Shown here piece after piece: positions 48,682-58,556 of a stretch of 64,000 nt of DNA (the stretch's first letter is position 1; each line of letters begins with the position of its first letter). The notes under the pieces were generated by a model that was not told the DNA's origin, searched no databases, and saw only the letters and a list, made by a program, of their open reading frames with translations. The position numbers and the translations under genes were made by a program. The stretch comes from Acidobacteriota bacterium (GTDB taxonomy: Bacteria > Acidobacteriota > Terriglobia > Bryobacterales > Bryobacteraceae), in NCBI GenBank assembly GCA_016213775.1, contig JACQZR010000254.1, forward strand, positions 1-64,000. The letters run 5' to 3'.

Positions 48682-51600
48682 ATGTATCAGGAGCAGATTG
48701 CAGAAGGGTTGAATGGTGCCTCTGCACGTCCGACACCCACACGTCCAAGATTACCCGGTGTTCGCATCGCTTGCGCCTTCGCTATGGTGCTCGCCCTCGC
48801 GATGATGGCGACCGTACCCCTCGATTGGAAGGATCAGGCTGTTCTCGGAGGATCGCTCTTCGCCATTGCCATTTTCATCGACCGCCGATTTAGCGGCGAA
48901 CGGGCCTCTCTGATCCTCATGGTGATCTCGCTATTCTGCGCCGGGCGTTACTTCTGGTGGCGCATCTCAGAAACCACACACTACTTCATCGCCAACGGCT
49001 CGCAAACTCCCGCGATCGACATTTTTTTCGTCGTGCTGCTGATCGGCGCGGAAGCCTATGCGGTCGTTATCCTGGTCCTCGGCTATTTCCAAAATGCCAG
49101 GCCGCTGCGCCGCCTGCCGATGCCCCTTCCGAGTGACCCGGAACTTTGGCCGGGCGTCGACGTTCTTATCCCCACTTACAACGAGCCCATTGAAGTGGTC
49201 CGGGCCACGATGCTCGCGGCCATGAACATTGATTGGCCGCGCGACCGGCTGAATGTCTATGTGCTCGACGATGGCAAGCGCGTCGAGGTTCATCGACTTG
49301 CTCAGGAGGCGGGATGCGGATACATAGCGCGACTCGACAATGTCGGCGCCAAGGCAGGCAACATCAACCATGCGCTCGGAAAAACGCACGGCGAATACGT
49401 TGCTGTGTTCGATTCCGATCACATCCCCACGCGCTCCTTCCTGCAATTCACCATGGGTTGGTTCCTCAAGGACGTGCGTCTTGCGATGGTTCAAACGCCG
49501 CACCACTTCTACTCCCCCGATCCCTTCGAGAGAAACCTCGGCACGTTTCGCAAGGTTCCGAACGAAGGTGAACTCTTTTATGGCACGCTCCAGGACGGCA
49601 ACGATTTCTGGAACGCTCTGATCTTCTGCGGCTCGTGCGCAGTGCTGCGGCGAAGCGCCTTGGACGAGGTCGGCGGCATCGCCACCGAAACCGTCACGGA
49701 AGATTCGCACACGTCATTACGGCTACTTCGCGCTGGATGGAACACTGCCTATATCAACATCCCGCAGGCCGCGGGACTGGCTACCGCGAATGTGTCCGAC
49801 CATATCGGACAGCGCATTCGCTGGGCCCGCGGGATGGTCCAGATTCTCCGCACGGAAAACCCGCTGTTCGGTCGTGGACTTACCTGGCCGCAGCGCCTCT
49901 GCTACCTCAACGGCACCATTCACTTTCTCCACGCCACGCCGCGCCTGATCTTCTTAACCGCGCCATTGGTGTATCTGCTGCTTGGCCGATCGAACGTGTA
50001 CGGCTACTCGTGGGCCATTCTGTCGTACGTGCTTCCGCACATGTTGATGGCGACGCTCACGAATTCGAGAGCCCATGGGAGGTTCCGTCATTCGTTCTGG
50101 AATGAGATTTACGAGACTCTCCTCGCGCCGTACATTCTGGCTCCAACGCTACTCGCTCTGATCAATCCGCGCTGGGGCAAGTTCAACGTCACCTCGAAGC
50201 GAACGGTTGTCACGAAGAAATACTTCGACCTCCGCATAGCCGCGCCCTTTCTTGTTCTCATGGCTCTGAATATCGCGGGCCTGGTCACGGCAGTCACTCA
50301 AGTGCTTTCCCGGATTGACGACAACGGAACCGTCCTCGTCAATATGACCTGGGCCCTTTTCAACACGTTGATTGTTGGCGCTACACTCGCTGTGCCATGG
50401 GAGTTGCGCCAGCTTCGCTCGGCAACGCGAATCCAGCTTCGCATGCGCGTCCGCTTGCGAAAACGCAGCGGCGTGGAAGTACCGGGATCCACTCTGAACA
50501 TCTCGAACGGCGGCGCAGCCCTTCAACTGGACATGCCCGCGGACCTCAGTCCCGACGATAGCGCTGAACTGATCGTCAACCTCGGCGAGGATGAATACGT
50601 ACTGCCCGTCACGGTACGCCGCTCGCAAGGACTGCTGGTAGCACTGCACTTCGAGTTCTCGACTCTGGCAGAACACGAGGCGCTCACCAGAATCGTGTTC
50701 GGCAGAGCCGATGCGTGGCTCAGTTGGACCGCGGGCCGCCAGGAGGACCGTCTGATCCGCAGTTTCGGCCGCGTCGCAGCGACGTCGCTTCGCGGAATTG
50801 CTCTGATCCCGAAAGGACTGTTCTCCGGTCCGGAGAGCAGCAGCCTCCCCGCAGCGGCGCATGAAACGAAAAGTGCTGCCGCCAATGCCGGCGCGGCCCA
50901 GTCCGCCGGTGTCAGAAACGCAGTAACCGCTTTGCTCGCCTGCGCACTGCTTGGCGGTTCCTTACGGGCGGATGAACCGTTTGCCGAATCGCGTGACTGG
51001 CTCGAACTGGGGCAGCGCCGCGCGATCACGTTTCAGTCCGGTGAAGGGCGAGTGAACCTGACCTTCACGATGCCGATGACGAAACTCGTCACCAACGCGG
51101 CACTCGTTCTTAATTACAAAAGCTCCGGCGGTTTTCCCGATAGCGCGGTCCTCAACATTTTGCTCAACGGTGTCGCTCTCACGCCGGTTCCCGCGCGTCA
51201 GAAGGGCGGCGATGCGAATACGCTTCAGAAAGCGGAAGTCACGTTGCCCCCGGACCTGGTAGTGAGTGACAACACGATTACCCTGCATTTCTCCGGATCG
51301 TGTCCGGGCGGCTGCAAAGAGGGTGGACGATGGCTGCAAATCGACCCCACGACGCAAGTCCGGCTATCCGGAACCATGCTTCCGCTGCCGAACAACCTGC
51401 GCGCACTGCCGGCGCCTTTCGTCGACACCTCGCTGCACCGCCTCGCGCGCATCACCATGGTGTTCGCCGAAAAGCCGACGAATGAAACACTCCAGGCCGC
51501 CGGCGTCGTCGCCTCGTGGTTTGGCGTCATTGCCGACGATCGCGGCACCCAGTTCGCCGTGCGAGCAGGCGGTGTTCGCAAGGGCGACGAAATCGTGTTC

Positions 51601-53034
51601 GCCACCCGTGATTCCGAAGTCATTCGCTCGCTCGGGCTGAAAGACATTGAGGGCCCACAGATCGCCATGCGGACCAATCCGCTCGATCCATTCGGCAAAC
51701 TACTGGTCATCACAGGGCGTAATGGCGCGGACCTCCTGCTCGCGGCACAAGCCCTGGCGACGCAGAGTTACGCTAAGGACGGTGATCGCGCCGAACTGGG
51801 GAACGCGCGGCTTCCGCGCCCATCTTCTCCCTACGATGCTCCCCGCTGGTTGAATCCACAGCGCGCCAATGGCCTGGGAGATTCCATCAGTCCCGAACAG
51901 TTGCGGTGGTTTGGAGCGGGGGCAGTCAACCTTTACTTCCGCCTGCCGCCCGACCTTGCATTCGGGCAGCGCTCGACTGTTCCTCTACGCCTGGGCTTTC
52001 GCACTGCAGCCACCTCCGAACAGAAAGGGGAGCTGCGCGTTTCGCTGAACGGGATCCGGGTCAGTTCCACCCGCATCTCAATCCGCGAAGGCACTTCTGT
52101 CCAACACCAGGCCGTCTATCTCCCGGTTCAAGTCCTCTACCCAAGCAATACACTGACTCTCGAATTCGTGCTCAACAGCATCAAGGATAGCCCGACGGAC
52201 CGTTATCCGGAAATCACCGTTCTTCCTAATTCATCGATTGATCTCCATGATATCCCACGGTTTGTCGAGCTACCGCGCCTGGATTTGTTTACGCAGGCAG
52301 GATTCCCTTTCACCAGGCTGGCCGATCTTTCAGGCACCGCTGTCCTGCTTCCTGATGAGCCGACGCCGGATGAGATTGCCTGCTATCTCGGCCTAATGGG
52401 GCGATTCGGTGCGCAAACGGGGTATCCAGGCCTGCGAGTCACGGTCGTTGCCGCCAGTCAGTCGCAGCAGGCGGCGAGCAAGGATCTGCTTATTATCGGG
52501 ACGGCGCGCGACCAGCCGCTGTTTGCCCGATGGTCGGACATGCTTCCCGTGCGCGTCGAGAGTCAGTTCCGCGCCCGCAAACCATCGGGCTGGCGCACCA
52601 TGGTGGACCTTCCGTTTGCTCCGATCGCGCGCGAATTCCGCAGGCTGAGCGAAACGCTTTTTGAAGGCGCCTCGCCTGAAGGTTTGCTCCAGGGCCTGAT
52701 CTCGCCGCTGGACAGCAGCCGCAATGCCGTGGTTCTCGCCACGGGTGAGCAGAGCAGCTTCGAATACCTGATGCAGACGCTTGGCAACGCCACATCGAAA
52801 GACATTCACGGAAGCGTCAGCTTACTTACCAACAGTCGATTCCAATCGTTCGAGTTATCGGAAAAGAGCAACTATATCGGCGAACTAAGTTGGCTCGAAA
52901 CGTTCTATACATGGATTGGACGTAATTTCTATTTGATCATTCTAGCGGTAATTGGTTGCGCCCTTCCATTGACTCGGTGGTTCTCAAAATGGGCTGATCA
53001 ACATGCGGCGTGGAGGCTCCAAGGAAGCCGGTGA
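48682..53034 (+). CDS. bcsA: Fused cellulose synthase, BcsA catalytic subunit plus BcsB
   Basis: A 1450-residue fusion. BcsA part: family 2 glycosyltransferase motifs DDG (D196/D197), DSD (D244-D246), TED (339-341) and QRIRW (377-381), membrane helices on both sides, and a C-terminal PilZ domain with RSATR (579-583) and NISNGG (606-611), the c-di-GMP-binding residues. From about 750 a new signal-like helix (LLACALLGGSLRA) starts a BcsB part, with carbohydrate-binding jelly-roll and flavodoxin-like regions and a membrane anchor near 1410-1440 (FYLIILAVIGCALPLTRWF). It polymerises UDP-glucose and threads cellulose through the inner membrane. The fusion resembles AcsAB of Komagataeibacter. Confidence 0.95.
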   Translation: MYQEQIAEGLNGASARPTPTRPRLPGVRIACAFAMVLALAMMATVPLDWKDQAVLGGSLFAIAIFIDRRFSGERASLILMVISLFCAGRYFWWRISETTHYFIANGSQTPAIDIFFVVLLIGAEAYAVVILVLGYFQNARPLRRLPMPLPSDPELWPGVDVLIPTYNEPIEVVRATMLAAMNIDWPRDRLNVYVLDDGKRVEVHRLAQEAGCGYIARLDNVGAKAGNINHALGKTHGEYVAVFDSDHIPTRSFLQFTMGWFLKDVRLAMVQTPHHFYSPDPFERNLGTFRKVPNEGELFYGTLQDGNDFWNALIFCGSCAVLRRSALDEVGGIATETVTEDSHTSLRLLRAGWNTAYINIPQAAGLATANVSDHIGQRIRWARGMVQILRTENPLFGRGLTWPQRLCYLNGTIHFLHATPRLIFLTAPLVYLLLGRSNVYGYSWAILSYVLPHMLMATLTNSRAHGRFRHSFWNEIYETLLAPYILAPTLLALINPRWGKFNVTSKRTVVTKKYFDLRIAAPFLVLMALNIAGLVTAVTQVLSRIDDNGTVLVNMTWALFNTLIVGATLAVPWELRQLRSATRIQLRMRVRLRKRSGVEVPGSTLNISNGGAALQLDMPADLSPDDSAELIVNLGEDEYVLPVTVRRSQGLLVALHFEFSTLAEHEALTRIVFGRADAWLSWTAGRQEDRLIRSFGRVAATSLRGIALIPKGLFSGPESSSLPAAAHETKSAAANAGAAQSAGVRNAVTALLACALLGGSLRADEPFAESRDWLELGQRRAITFQSGEGRVNLTFTMPMTKLVTNAALVLNYKSSGGFPDSAVLNILLNGVALTPVPARQKGGDANTLQKAEVTLPPDLVVSDNTITLHFSGSCPGGCKEGGRWLQIDPTTQVRLSGTMLPLPNNLRALPAPFVDTSLHRLARITMVFAEKPTNETLQAAGVVASWFGVIADDRGTQFAVRAGGVRKGDEIVFATRDSEVIRSLGLKDIEGPQIAMRTNPLDPFGKLLVITGRNGADLLLAAQALATQSYAKDGDRAELGNARLPRPSSPYDAPRWLNPQRANGLGDSISPEQLRWFGAGAVNLYFRLPPDLAFGQRSTVPLRLGFRTAATSEQKGELRVSLNGIRVSSTRISIREGTSVQHQAVYLPVQVLYPSNTLTLEFVLNSIKDSPTDRYPEITVLPNSSIDLHDIPRFVELPRLDLFTQAGFPFTRLADLSGTAVLLPDEPTPDEIACYLGLMGRFGAQTGYPGLRVTVVAASQSQQAASKDLLIIGTARDQPLFARWSDMLPVRVESQFRARKPSGWRTMVDLPFAPIAREFRRLSETLFEGASPEGLLQGLISPLDSSRNAVVLATGEQSSFEYLMQTLGNATSKDIHGSVSLLTNSRFQSFELSEKSNYIGELSWLETFYTWIGRNFYLIILAVIGCALPLTRWFSKWADQHAAWRLQGSR

Positions 53035-54193
53035 AGTGTTGACGATTTACCAAACAGTGATCCGCTGGGACTGGTCACTGAGGATGGTTATGATGGCTGC
53101 GATCGCTGCTCTCCAACTCGGCGCAACCGAGAGCTGGGATCTCTGGGAGAGGTATGCCACGCGGTTTATGAGCGGCGGCGGGCGAGTCATCGATCCGGGC
53201 ATCAGGAACGGGACGACATCAGAGGGGCAAGCCTACGCGATGTTCTTCGCCCTCGTGGCCAACGACCGCAAGCGTTTCGCGCAACTACTGGACTGGACGG
53301 AAAAGAACCTCGCAGGTGGAGATCTGGGGTCACATCTCCCTTCATGGAGCTGGGGGGAATCGGCGGGCGGACGGTGGGGCGTTCTGGACGACAACTCGGC
53401 TTCCGATGCCGATCTGTGGATGGCCTACTCCCTTCTCGAAGCCGGGAGGCACTGGAACGAGGCGCGTTTCTCCGCTCTTGGACGGCGGCTGGCCGGCCGG
53501 ATCGCGAGTTCCGAAGTGGAGCACCTGCCGCATCTCGGGACCGTGCTCCTCCCCGGGTATCGTGATTTCAAAACCGGTGATCGGATTTTCTTCAACGTCA
53601 GTTACCTGCCTGTCCAGGTGTTGAGCGGGATCGCGGCGCATTGTCCCACCGGCCCGTGGAGAAATCTTGCCGGAAATGTGCCGCGACTCGTGAAGGCGAG
53701 TTCTCCGCGAGCGCTCGCCCTGGACTGGTCATGTTACCGGAGTGGGCCAGGATTCGTCATCGAAGCGCCTGACGGAAAAAAAGCCGTCGCCAGCTACGAT
53801 GCGATCCGCGTCTATCTCTGGGCGGGAATGCTTCCGAAGGAAGTTCCTGTCCAAGCGGAACTGTTGCGTTCACTTTCCGGAATGGCCCGGATCGTGGCAC
53901 ACCGGAGCATACCGCCGGCGATTGTGGATTCCGATGGTGTTATCCGGAACGAACACAGCAGTATTGGATTTTCCGCTGCGTTGATCCCTTTCTTCGCCGC
54001 CAGGGGAGAAGATCATCTCGCGGCACGGCAGCAACATCGAGTAAACGCGGCCTTTAATCGCGCCACGGGCCTCTATGGCGCCACGCCCGCTTACTACGAC
54101 CACAACTTGATCCTGTTCTCGAACGGCTGGTTGGAAAAAAGGTACCGGTTTGATTCGGATGGCGGTCTGAGGATACGAAGGAATACAGAATGA
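53003..54193 (+). CDS. bcsZ: Periplasmic endo-beta-1,4-glucanase of the cellulose operon (GH8)
   Basis: About 396 residues from ATG 53003, overlapping bcsAB by 32 nt; GTG 53036, 9 nt after AAGGAAG and right past the bcsAB stop, may be the true start. A signal-anchor (MVMMAAIAALQLGATES) precedes a GH8 domain: catalytic E74 in TTSEGQAYAM and the Asp in NSASDADLWM (D135/D137), with the usual NVSYLPVQVL and DWSCY later. BcsZ trims nascent cellulose in the periplasm and affects its crystallinity and export. The stop overlaps the bcsC start by 4 nt. Confidence 0.93.
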   Translation: MRRGGSKEAGEVLTIYQTVIRWDWSLRMVMMAAIAALQLGATESWDLWERYATRFMSGGGRVIDPGIRNGTTSEGQAYAMFFALVANDRKRFAQLLDWTEKNLAGGDLGSHLPSWSWGESAGGRWGVLDDNSASDADLWMAYSLLEAGRHWNEARFSALGRRLAGRIASSEVEHLPHLGTVLLPGYRDFKTGDRIFFNVSYLPVQVLSGIAAHCPTGPWRNLAGNVPRLVKASSPRALALDWSCYRSGPGFVIEAPDGKKAVASYDAIRVYLWAGMLPKEVPVQAELLRSLSGMARIVAHRSIPPAIVDSDGVIRNEHSSIGFSAALIPFFAARGEDHLAARQQHRVNAAFNRATGLYGATPAYYDHNLILFSNGWLEKRYRFDSDGGLRIRRNTE

Positions 54194-57100
54194 GGGATGA
54201 CATGAGTAGAATCGTTGTTCGTAGTTTGTTGGTACTCGCCCTGAGCACTGTTCTTGCAGTCGCGCAAAACGCCAGTGAAGCACTGGTCAGCAAAGCTCGC
54301 GCGCTCGAAGGCCGGGGCCGCCCCGACCTGGCGGCACAAACCTGGCAGCAGGTCCTGCTGGCCGATCCGAGCCACCAGGAAGGCCTCGCCTCATTGGCCC
54401 GCTTCGCCAAACAAAGCGGACGCACGCAGGAAAGCCAGGCATATCTGGACCGCCTCCGCAAAGTGAATCCGAATCATCCCGCGCTGCAACAGGTGCAGGC
54501 AATGCCTGTGCTTGTGCAGCAACAGGCCCGCCTCAGGGAAGCCGCGCGACTGGTCGCCAATCAGCAGTTCGATCAGGCGATGCAGATCTACCGCCAGGTA
54601 TTCGGCGATGCCCCCCCGCCGGGCGCCATGGCCATTGCCTATTACGAAACCGAAGCGGCTGTCCCCGGCGGCTGGGAAAGCGCCACGGCGGGCCTCCAGA
54701 AATTCATGAACCTATATCCTGCCGTCGACGATTACAAGCTTGTTCTCGGCAAGTTGTGGACTTATCGCCCAGCCACTCGCGTTGCCGGCATGCGCTTGCT
54801 GGAATCCATTAAGGGCGGGGAAGATCAATTGAACAAAGCGAAGCAGGCTTGGCGCCAGGCGCTGATTTGGGAAGCAGGAAACCCGCAGGTCCTCGCTTCT
54901 GCCCGCGCCTATACGAGCCGTTATCCCGACCCTGAACTGAGCAAGATGTTTGAAGGGGTGAATGCTGCGCAGCACACTTCTGCCCCTTCGGGCCCTGTCC
55001 GCAGCACGCTGGACAATCTCGGCTACAACGAATTGAAGGCGAACAGAGTCAAGGACGCCGAAACGCTTTTTGAAAACAGCTTGAAGCAGAATCCCAAAAA
55101 CGCAGATGCACTCGCCGGTCTTGGTTTCGTTCGCATGAAACAGGAGAATTTCTCCGAGGCAGCTACGTTGTTTGAAGCCGCGGCAAAAGAATCGCCCAAG
55201 GACAAAGATATTGCCGGCGCTCTGGAAACAGCCCGCTTCTGGTCAGCCATGAATGACGCATCGAAAGCATTCGCGGCCGATCAGTTGCAAGAGGCCGTTG
55301 AGTTTTATCGCAAAGCTCTCGCAGTCCGTCCCTCCAATCCCGAAGGTTTGCACGGACTCGGGGGAGCTTTGATGAAAAAGGGGGACGCCACCGCTGCCGC
55401 GACGGTATTTGAGAAACTCACCGGGCAACAGCCGCAAAACGAAGAGGCGTGGTTTGGACTGCTGAATGCCCGCTACCGCGGTGTGGGACCGGATTCCGCG
55501 CTGGCTGCCATCCCGCAGCTTCCGGGGACAGTCCGGCTCGGCCTGTCGAAGAACATCCAGTATCTGGCGATGATGTCTTTCGCTTCCAGCGACGCGGGCA
55601 AGCAGGAGGATTCCAGGCGCTATTTGCATCAGGCCATCGAACTCTCCAACGCCAAGGGGCTTGTGCTCTCAATCCCGCTCCAGCTTCAGTTCGCCGGTCT
55701 CTATTTGCGGCACGGATACGCCTCGGAAGCAGCGACTCTGTTCCAGAAGGTTGTCGATAGCGAACCGCGCAATGTGGACGCCTGGGAAGGTCTGCTCACG
55801 TCGCTCATCCAGACTCACCAGCAAGGCCGCGCGGCCAGATCGCTCGAACATATGCCGTCGAAAGTGTACGAAGCCGCGGTGACGCGTCCCGGGGCGCTGC
55901 GTTCACTGGCGGCGATTTCCGAGTCGATGGGACAGCTAGAGGATGCGGAAAAGTACCTCGAGAAGTCGATTCGCATCGACACGAAAGTCGACGACGCCTC
56001 CAACATCGCGGCTCGCCTTCAGCTCGCGCATCTGTGGCTCGCCCAACGCCGCGATCAGCAGGCTGAAACTCTGCTCCGCGGAATCACCGCGTCACATCCC
56101 GATAATCCCGACGTCTGGAAAGCGCTGATAGCCGCGCTGCACAAGCAAAGCCGCGACGAGGTTGCCATTGCTGAGGCGGGCCGCCTGCCGCGCTCAGTGT
56201 CCGCCGCACTGGTGGATGATCCGGACTACGTCGGCCTCATGGCATCTGTGCTCAATGCGGTGGGGCGGTACGACGAAGCGCTCCGCCTGGTTCGCCGCGC
56301 GTCCGCCCTGATGAAGCAGCAGAACCGCACGATTCCCGCCGATCTCGAAATTCAGCTTGGCTGGCTGCTGTTGAGCACCAATGGCGACGAACGCGAACTG
56401 TACGCCCTCTTCACGGGTGTCGGTGCCCGTACCGATCTTACGCAGGTTCAACAAGAGAGTGTGTCTGAGCTTTGGTCGAGTTGGATCTTGCGCCGCGCCA
56501 ACGCCGCATCCAAGTCCGGTGATACGGCGCGCGCACTCGCCATTCTCGAAGCCGGTGTCAAACTGCTGCCCCGCGACGCGGCGATTCGCTCCAGTTATGC
56601 GGGTGTCCTTCTCACGGCGGGTGAAGCCGTGAAGGCGCTCAGTGTCTATAAATCGTGGGGCCTCACTGGGGCCGGATCAGCCGATTTCACCGGAGCCATT
56701 GGAGCCGCGCTCGGCGCAAGCGATTGGAACCTCGCCACCACCTGGCTTCGCACGGCGTTAAACCGCTGGCCCACCAATGCAGAGATGCTAAACCTCGCCG
56801 GCAAGCTCTCGGCAGCGAAGGGTGATTACAAAGCCGCGCAGAAATACTGGACTGCGGCGCTGGCGGCTACCCCCGTTCCAGCGGAAGTGCCACAAGTGCG
56901 CGCCATGACCGCGTTGAAGCCCGTTGATAACCGGCCCGCCAATGAGGTGATTGGGGAGCTGCTTCTCGGTGGAACAGCGCCTCTCCAAGCGCAGCCGCCG
57001 GCTCAAATGCCCGCGCCTGTTATTCCGCGATCGAACGGCCTCCCCTCACCTGTTATTCCCGATAAGGGCGCAACGGCACCGCGTGCGTTCGTACAGCCGG

Positions 57101-58527
57101 AGATCAAGTCCGCTCCCCAAGATCAGCGAATCATTACCGCAGTGAAGCGCGATTGGCAGAGCACGGCTGCTCCCGTTCGTCAGGAATCGCGGCTCACAGC
57201 GGAATTGATCCCCGCCGCGACCTCTTTACCCAGGCCCGGCGTCCCCGGGCTTAGCGACGTTCCCCCGCAGCCCCGAGCTTCGCTCCCCCAGGTCGCCTCC
57301 CGCGAACCCGTGCCTGTGCTCCCCGCCATCGCACCTGGTTATGTCGAACCCGTCCAGCCGTCTGAGGGAACTTCGCTTCGCGGCGAGATCCAGGAACGTC
57401 TCAACGCCATTGAGTCCCGCAACTCGTCCTACTTTGGATCCGGCGGCACTATTCGCGCCAGAAGCGGGGAGCAAGGTTTCGATCGAATGATCCTCGAAGA
57501 GGCAAACTTCGAGGCAAGCGCCGTCATCGCCGGCGGCCTCCGCCTCACCGCTGTCGCTCATCCCACCTATCTCGAGTCCGGCAAGCCCGACGGCGAGAGT
57601 GACAAACGGTTCGGCCTTGCCCCCAAAGGCGCTCTCTTTGATACACAATCGACCAGCGGCGTCGGCGGTGAACTCCAACTCTCAACTCGCACTTTCGGGC
57701 TCCGTGCCGGTTCGACGCCACGGAACTTCCTCGTTAGCAACTTCGTCGGCGGCATCCGCTTCCGTCCGGGGAATGGACCGATCACGCTGCTTGCGGAACG
57801 CGAAGTTTTGCGCGATTCGATGCTCGCCTTCTCCGGAGCCCGTGACCCCGTCACCAACCGCGTTTGGGGCGGTGTCGTTGCCAACACGCTCTCCATCCTC
57901 GGCAACTGGGGCGGCGAGAAATCGGGCTTCTACACGAGCTTCGGATTCCAAACCATCAGTGGACGCCAGGTGCAGTCCAATACTCGCATCGATGGAAACC
58001 TCGGCATGTATTGGAAAGTCCTGGAGACACCGCAAGGCAAGTTGACCGCCGGCTTCAATCTCACGGGCCTCCACTATGAGAAGAACCTTCGTTACTTCAC
58101 TCTGGGGCACGGCGGATACTTCAGCCCGCAGCAGTATATCCTCGCCAACGTGCCGATTCAATGGCGCGGCGTTTACGGGCAGAAAATTCAATACCTGTTG
58201 AACGGCAGCTTCGGCGCACAGCACTTCCAGGAAGAATCTTCTCCTTACTTCCCGACACTGCCCGCCGTCCAGGGCCGCAATGGCCCGTACTACGCCAAAC
58301 AGTCATCCTCCGGCGCCAACTACAGCATTGATATCCAGACAGCCATTCCGATTACCCCGGTCTGGCATCTCGGTATTTTCGCCAATGTGAACAATACGCG
58401 AAATTACAATTCGGCTGCCGCCGGCGTGTTCATCCGTTACAGCATCCGGCAGCGTCCCCTATTACAGAATTTCTCCATCCCGTCAATTCCGGATTGGCGT
58501 GGATCAGAGCCGTTCCGGGTTTATTAG
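54190..58527 (+). CDS. bcsC: BcsC-like TPR and outer-membrane porin for cellulose export
   Basis: A 1445-residue protein with a signal peptide (VVRSLLVLALSTVLAVAQ), about 15-20 TPR units over residues 30-900 (LAAQTWQQVLLADPSHQEG, AVEFYRKALAVRPSNPEG), a Pro-rich linker (about 930-1050) and a C-terminal BcsC beta-barrel (about 1060-1445) ending in aromatic residues near FRVY. The TPR solenoid spans the periplasm and binds cellulose or BcsZ; the barrel is the exit pore. The ATG at 54190 is inside the bcsZ stop; ATG 54202 is an alternative. Length is within the BcsC range. Confidence 0.92.
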   Translation: MRDDMSRIVVRSLLVLALSTVLAVAQNASEALVSKARALEGRGRPDLAAQTWQQVLLADPSHQEGLASLARFAKQSGRTQESQAYLDRLRKVNPNHPALQQVQAMPVLVQQQARLREAARLVANQQFDQAMQIYRQVFGDAPPPGAMAIAYYETEAAVPGGWESATAGLQKFMNLYPAVDDYKLVLGKLWTYRPATRVAGMRLLESIKGGEDQLNKAKQAWRQALIWEAGNPQVLASARAYTSRYPDPELSKMFEGVNAAQHTSAPSGPVRSTLDNLGYNELKANRVKDAETLFENSLKQNPKNADALAGLGFVRMKQENFSEAATLFEAAAKESPKDKDIAGALETARFWSAMNDASKAFAADQLQEAVEFYRKALAVRPSNPEGLHGLGGALMKKGDATAAATVFEKLTGQQPQNEEAWFGLLNARYRGVGPDSALAAIPQLPGTVRLGLSKNIQYLAMMSFASSDAGKQEDSRRYLHQAIELSNAKGLVLSIPLQLQFAGLYLRHGYASEAATLFQKVVDSEPRNVDAWEGLLTSLIQTHQQGRAARSLEHMPSKVYEAAVTRPGALRSLAAISESMGQLEDAEKYLEKSIRIDTKVDDASNIAARLQLAHLWLAQRRDQQAETLLRGITASHPDNPDVWKALIAALHKQSRDEVAIAEAGRLPRSVSAALVDDPDYVGLMASVLNAVGRYDEALRLVRRASALMKQQNRTIPADLEIQLGWLLLSTNGDERELYALFTGVGARTDLTQVQQESVSELWSSWILRRANAASKSGDTARALAILEAGVKLLPRDAAIRSSYAGVLLTAGEAVKALSVYKSWGLTGAGSADFTGAIGAALGASDWNLATTWLRTALNRWPTNAEMLNLAGKLSAAKGDYKAAQKYWTAALAATPVPAEVPQVRAMTALKPVDNRPANEVIGELLLGGTAPLQAQPPAQMPAPVIPRSNGLPSPVIPDKGATAPRAFVQPEIKSAPQDQRIITAVKRDWQSTAAPVRQESRLTAELIPAATSLPRPGVPGLSDVPPQPRASLPQVASREPVPVLPAIAPGYVEPVQPSEGTSLRGEIQERLNAIESRNSSYFGSGGTIRARSGEQGFDRMILEEANFEASAVIAGGLRLTAVAHPTYLESGKPDGESDKRFGLAPKGALFDTQSTSGVGGELQLSTRTFGLRAGSTPRNFLVSNFVGGIRFRPGNGPITLLAEREVLRDSMLAFSGARDPVTNRVWGGVVANTLSILGNWGGEKSGFYTSFGFQTISGRQVQSNTRIDGNLGMYWKVLETPQGKLTAGFNLTGLHYEKNLRYFTLGHGGYFSPQQYILANVPIQWRGVYGQKIQYLLNGSFGAQHFQEESSPYFPTLPAVQGRNGPYYAKQSSSGANYSIDIQTAIPITPVWHLGIFANVNNTRNYNSAAAGVFIRYSIRQRPLLQNFSIPSIPDWRGSEPFRVY

Positions 58528-58533
58528 GTAAAG

Positions 58534-58554
58534 GGAGTCAGGAGTCAGAAGTCA
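58534..58554 (+). repeat. Heptanucleotide tandem repeat before the TIGR03437-type gene
   Basis: GGAGTCA occurs at 58534 and 58541, then GAAGTCA at 58548, three 7-bp units in a row, ending 2 nt before the ATG at 58557. The first two contain GGAG and could act as ribosome sites at different distances. Short heptamer repeats of this form are known in cyanobacterial intergenic DNA. Confidence 0.65.
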
Positions 58555-58556
58555 GA

